From: Synergistaceae bacterium
GTDB lineage: Bacteria; Synergistota; Synergistia; Synergistales; Aminobacteriaceae
NCBI GenBank assembly: GCA_031273365.1
Contig: JAISSA010000071.1
Coordinates: 1-6,383, forward strand
Reading direction: 5' to 3'
DNA: 6,383 nucleotides
This document shows positions 4,585 to 6,383 of this stretch, piece after piece. The notes beneath the pieces were generated by a model. That model did not search any database. It was not told the origin of the DNA and saw only the letters and a list, made by a program, of their open reading frames with translations. The position numbers were made by a program, and so were the translations under genes. Every line of letters starts with the position of its first letter. Position 1 is the first letter of the stretch.

Positions 4585-6090
4585 TTATGGGAGGGCGATG
4601 TACCACCAGCGTCCATTTCTTCCCTTTACGACGGCCTTCCCCTCCCGAAAAGGAAACGCCGCGTCGAAGATCGGAGGAATGATCGTCCCTTTCGAGGCGT
4701 CGGCGTAACCCCATCCGCCCGTAGTGGACCGAAAGGGAACGGGAGCGCCCGGGTCCGACGCAAAGCCCGCGTTTGCGTCGGACCCGGGCGCCGCGGTCAG
4801 GAGTTTTCCGCTGCGGTCGATGCAGTACATTCCCCCCTTCGCGGACTCCACATGGGCCACCCCTCCCCAAAAGCGGGGCGCGGTCGTCTTCCACGGCAAA
4901 AAGGACGCCCTGATGACGGTCCTGCCCCTGCGATCCACGAAGCCCGTTCTGCCTCCGATCAGAACCGCCGCCAGCCCCTCGGAAAAATTCCCGATCTCCG
5001 CCTCCGGGCGCGGAACCTCAAAACGGGGCTGTATGACGACCCGTCCTCCGACGTCGACGTAGCCCACCTTTTTGTTTACCCGAACGGCAGCCAGCCCCTC
5101 GCTGAACGGCCAGGCGTAATGGTAACGGTTTTTAACGACCTGGCGTCCCTCCCCGTCGATATAGCCCCACCGGTTTTTCAGGCGCACGGGGGCCAGACCG
5201 TCGCGAAACGGCCCCGCGGCCTCGAAAAAAAAGGGAACGCGCAACTTTCCGGCCCTGTCGACGTACCCCCATCGATCGCCGGAAGCGACCGCCGCCAGCC
5301 CTCCGGAAAAATCCCCGGCGTCGTCGAAAGCCGTCGCGAAAGCCAGTCTGCCTTCCCCGTTCATGAAGTATTTTTTGCCCCTGTGCTGCACGACGGCGAG
5401 CCCCTCGGAAAACGATCCGGCATGTTCGAACGCCACGCCGAAAAGCGGCGTCACCTTCCGGCCGACGTAGCCCCATCGCCCCCCGGCGTCGCGGGCCGGA
5501 GCCATGCCCTCGGAGAACGGCCAGGCCTCCAGGTAGACGGGGGGCGACATCCAGACGCCCCTGCGGTCGATATACCCCCACCGATCGCGAAAGCGGACGC
5601 CTGCCACGCCCTCCGAAAAATTCATTGCGTCGTCGAAGGCAGCCTCGATCTCCAGTCTTCCGGAGGTGGAAATGTATCCCCATTTTGTCCCCTTGCGCAC
5701 CGCGGCCAGCCCCTCGCTGAAGCTCCATACTCTGTCGTAGACGGGCTCCACCACCCAACGTCCGTTACGATCTACAAAACCCCATCGGCTCCCGTACGCC
5801 ACGCCGGCCAGCCCGTCTGAAAAAACCCTGCCCTGAAACGTCGCGTCAAAACGGGGCGCGATGACCAGCGCTCCCGTCTCGTCGATGAAGCCGAACTTTC
5901 CGAGGTTGCGTATCGCGGCCCGGTCCTCCGCAAAGGGGCCGGCCTCGTCGTAAAGCGGCAGCACCGCCCATTGACCGCCGGGATCGATGAAGCCGCAGCG
6001 CCCGTCCATGATGACGGCTGCGCGATCCTGGTAAAAATCTCCCGCCAGGTCGAAATTGGGGGGCACGACGAGGCGTCCCCCGGAGTTCAC
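4585..6090 (-). CDS. WG-repeat protein, probably 5'-truncated
   Basis: The 501-codon frame is almost entirely WG (beta) repeats, about 14 units of 34-41 residues. They have the pattern W-G-[YF]-[IV]-D-x-x-G-x-x-V-x-P-x-[FY]-D-x-A-x-x-F-S-E-G-L-A-x-V. Units begin near residues 33, 67, 104, 138, 172, 207, 241, 275, 309, 343, 383, 421 and 461. WG repeats occur in many surface or secreted bacterial proteins; the molecular role is mostly unknown, and none is assigned here. The unit around 421-460 is degenerate and carries a long DNA palindrome. The GTG used as start (6090) falls inside the first repeat (IGYVNSGGRLVVPP); the frame continues upstream only to a TAG at 6111-6109. There is no Shine-Dalgarno and no signal peptide, which relatives normally need for export. 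Either the gene has lost its 5' end or it is expressed inefficiently from GTG. It shares a bidirectional terminator with the chemoreceptor. Confidence 0.85.
   Translation of the reverse strand: MNSGGRLVVPPNFDLAGDFYQDRAAVIMDGRCGFIDPGGQWAVLPLYDEAGPFAEDRAAIRNLGKFGFIDETGALVIAPRFDATFQGRVFSDGLAGVAYGSRWGFVDRNGRWVVEPVYDRVWSFSEGLAAVRKGTKWGYISTSGRLEIEAAFDDAMNFSEGVAGVRFRDRWGYIDRRGVWMSPPVYLEAWPFSEGMAPARDAGGRWGYVGRKVTPLFGVAFEHAGSFSEGLAVVQHRGKKYFMNGEGRLAFATAFDDAGDFSGGLAAVASGDRWGYVDRAGKLRVPFFFEAAGPFRDGLAPVRLKNRWGYIDGEGRQVVKNRYHYAWPFSEGLAAVRVNKKVGYVDVGGRVVIQPRFEVPRPEAEIGNFSEGLAAVLIGGRTGFVDRRGRTVIRASFLPWKTTAPRFWGGVAHVESAKGGMYCIDRSGKLLTAAPGSDANAGFASDPGAPVPFRSTTGGWGYADASKGTIIPPIFDAAFPFREGKAVVKGRNGRWWYIALP
4745..4791. 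repeat. 20-bp perfect inverted repeat inside the WG-repeat gene
   Basis: GCGCCCGGGTCCGACGCAAA (4745-4764) is exactly complementary to 4772-4791, with a seven-base loop GCCCGCG. It encodes residues about 434-449 (PGSDANAGFASDPGA) in the most degenerate WG unit and keeps the frame open. There is no U-tract after it in the direction of transcription, so it is not a terminator. Confidence 0.9.
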
Positions 6091-6383
6091 GTAACCGATA
6101 CAAAATAACTAATATTAACTCATAAAAGTTATATAAAAGCTATTCTTTCCTGCTTCAACCTGCCTGCCTCTTATCGTTTTGCATACGATATGAAGACTTA
6201 TATGACAGTCCACAGGCAACATGGGAGTATCGGATTCCCTTGGCTGTTCTACACAGCCTTTTCAAGATTCATTTATTATTTTAGCATGACAAAAAGCCGG
6301 CAACCTGGTCGGGTATTCAAAAAAAAAAAAAAAAGCTCAACCGATTCTACGTGGACAACTTTCTTTTCCAGTCAGGCCCGTCT
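6091..6383. other. AT-richer stretch without a recognisable gene
   Basis: Base composition shifts abruptly at about 6100, where the WG-repeat coding pattern stops. The stretch holds a candidate minus-strand promoter, a six-bp hairpin GGCTGT/ACAGCC (6242-6258) followed by TTTT on the plus strand, and a run of 16 A at 6319-6334. A plus-strand frame stays open from 6109 to the window end (ATG at 6190), but it has no ribosome binding site and resembles no family I know. The last 50 bases could belong to a gene that continues to the right. Confidence 0.6.
6130..6158 (-). promoter_or_regulatory. Candidate promoter facing the WG-repeat gene
   Basis: On the minus strand TTGAAG (6158-6153) and TATATA (6135-6130) are separated by 17 bases; each matches four of six consensus bases. 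A start near 6123 would leave only about 33 bases before GTG 6090, with no Shine-Dalgarno. The AT-rich context raises the chance of a random match. Confidence 0.3.

Noticed and set aside
4852..5820. Long plus-strand frame (322 codons) opposite the WG-repeat gene
   Set aside because: It is a shadow frame; the minus strand shows clear repeated WG units.
6109..6383. Plus-strand open frame running to the right edge (ATG 6190)
   Set aside because: It has no ribosome binding site, crosses the 16-A run and has no recognisable family; an AT-rich 90-codon opening is weak evidence.

Overview
The window carries four recognisable protein genes, one 5'-cut protein gene at the left edge, and two sizeable non-coding stretches. 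Coding DNA is GC-rich, while the intergenic stretches at about 1740-2060 and 6100-6383 are clearly AT-richer. The veg-ispE pairing (classically a Bacillota arrangement), an isolated chemoreceptor, a many-repeat WG protein and GC-rich extragenic palindromes together suggest an anaerobe of the Synergistota or a related clostridial-type lineage. This is inference from gene content, not a marker-gene assignment.

Left block, minus strand (1-1770), read right to left. A sigma70-like promoter (1742-1770) drives veg (1707-1474), a small Veg-family protein. veg ends at a strong intrinsic terminator. A second GC-rich hairpin follows, then ispE (1353-484, GTG start), the CDP-ME kinase of the MEP isoprenoid pathway. 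After 67 bp comes an exported TPR-like protein that runs off the left edge (416 to <1).

Divergent intergenic region (1708-2262, 555 bp). It separates veg from a plus-strand chemoreceptor gene. It holds the veg promoter, a left-facing terminator-like hairpin with no gene feeding it, an AT-rich patch with a 16-bp perfect palindrome, and a stretch of nested inverted repeats just ahead of the chemoreceptor that could be a structured 5' leader. I could not match that leader to a known riboswitch class.

Centre (2263-4410, plus). A complete transmembrane methyl-accepting chemotaxis protein has a large all-helical sensor region, a HAMP domain, two consensus methylation sites and an intact signalling tip. 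Behind it lie a tandem-palindrome extragenic repeat and a bidirectional terminator shared with the convergent gene.

Right block (4585-6090, minus). A WG-repeat protein of 13-14 repeats opens in the middle of repeat 1, with no signal peptide and no ribosome binding site, and in-frame stops lie just upstream. It looks 5'-truncated. Its coding sequence contains a 20-bp perfect inverted repeat. The last 290 bp are AT-richer, contain a run of 16 A, and have no recognisable gene.

No complete new multi-gene system is visible. The best leads are the long palindrome inside the WG gene, the truncated WG N-terminus, the orphan terminator/structured leader region, and the two related GC-rich palindromic repeats.
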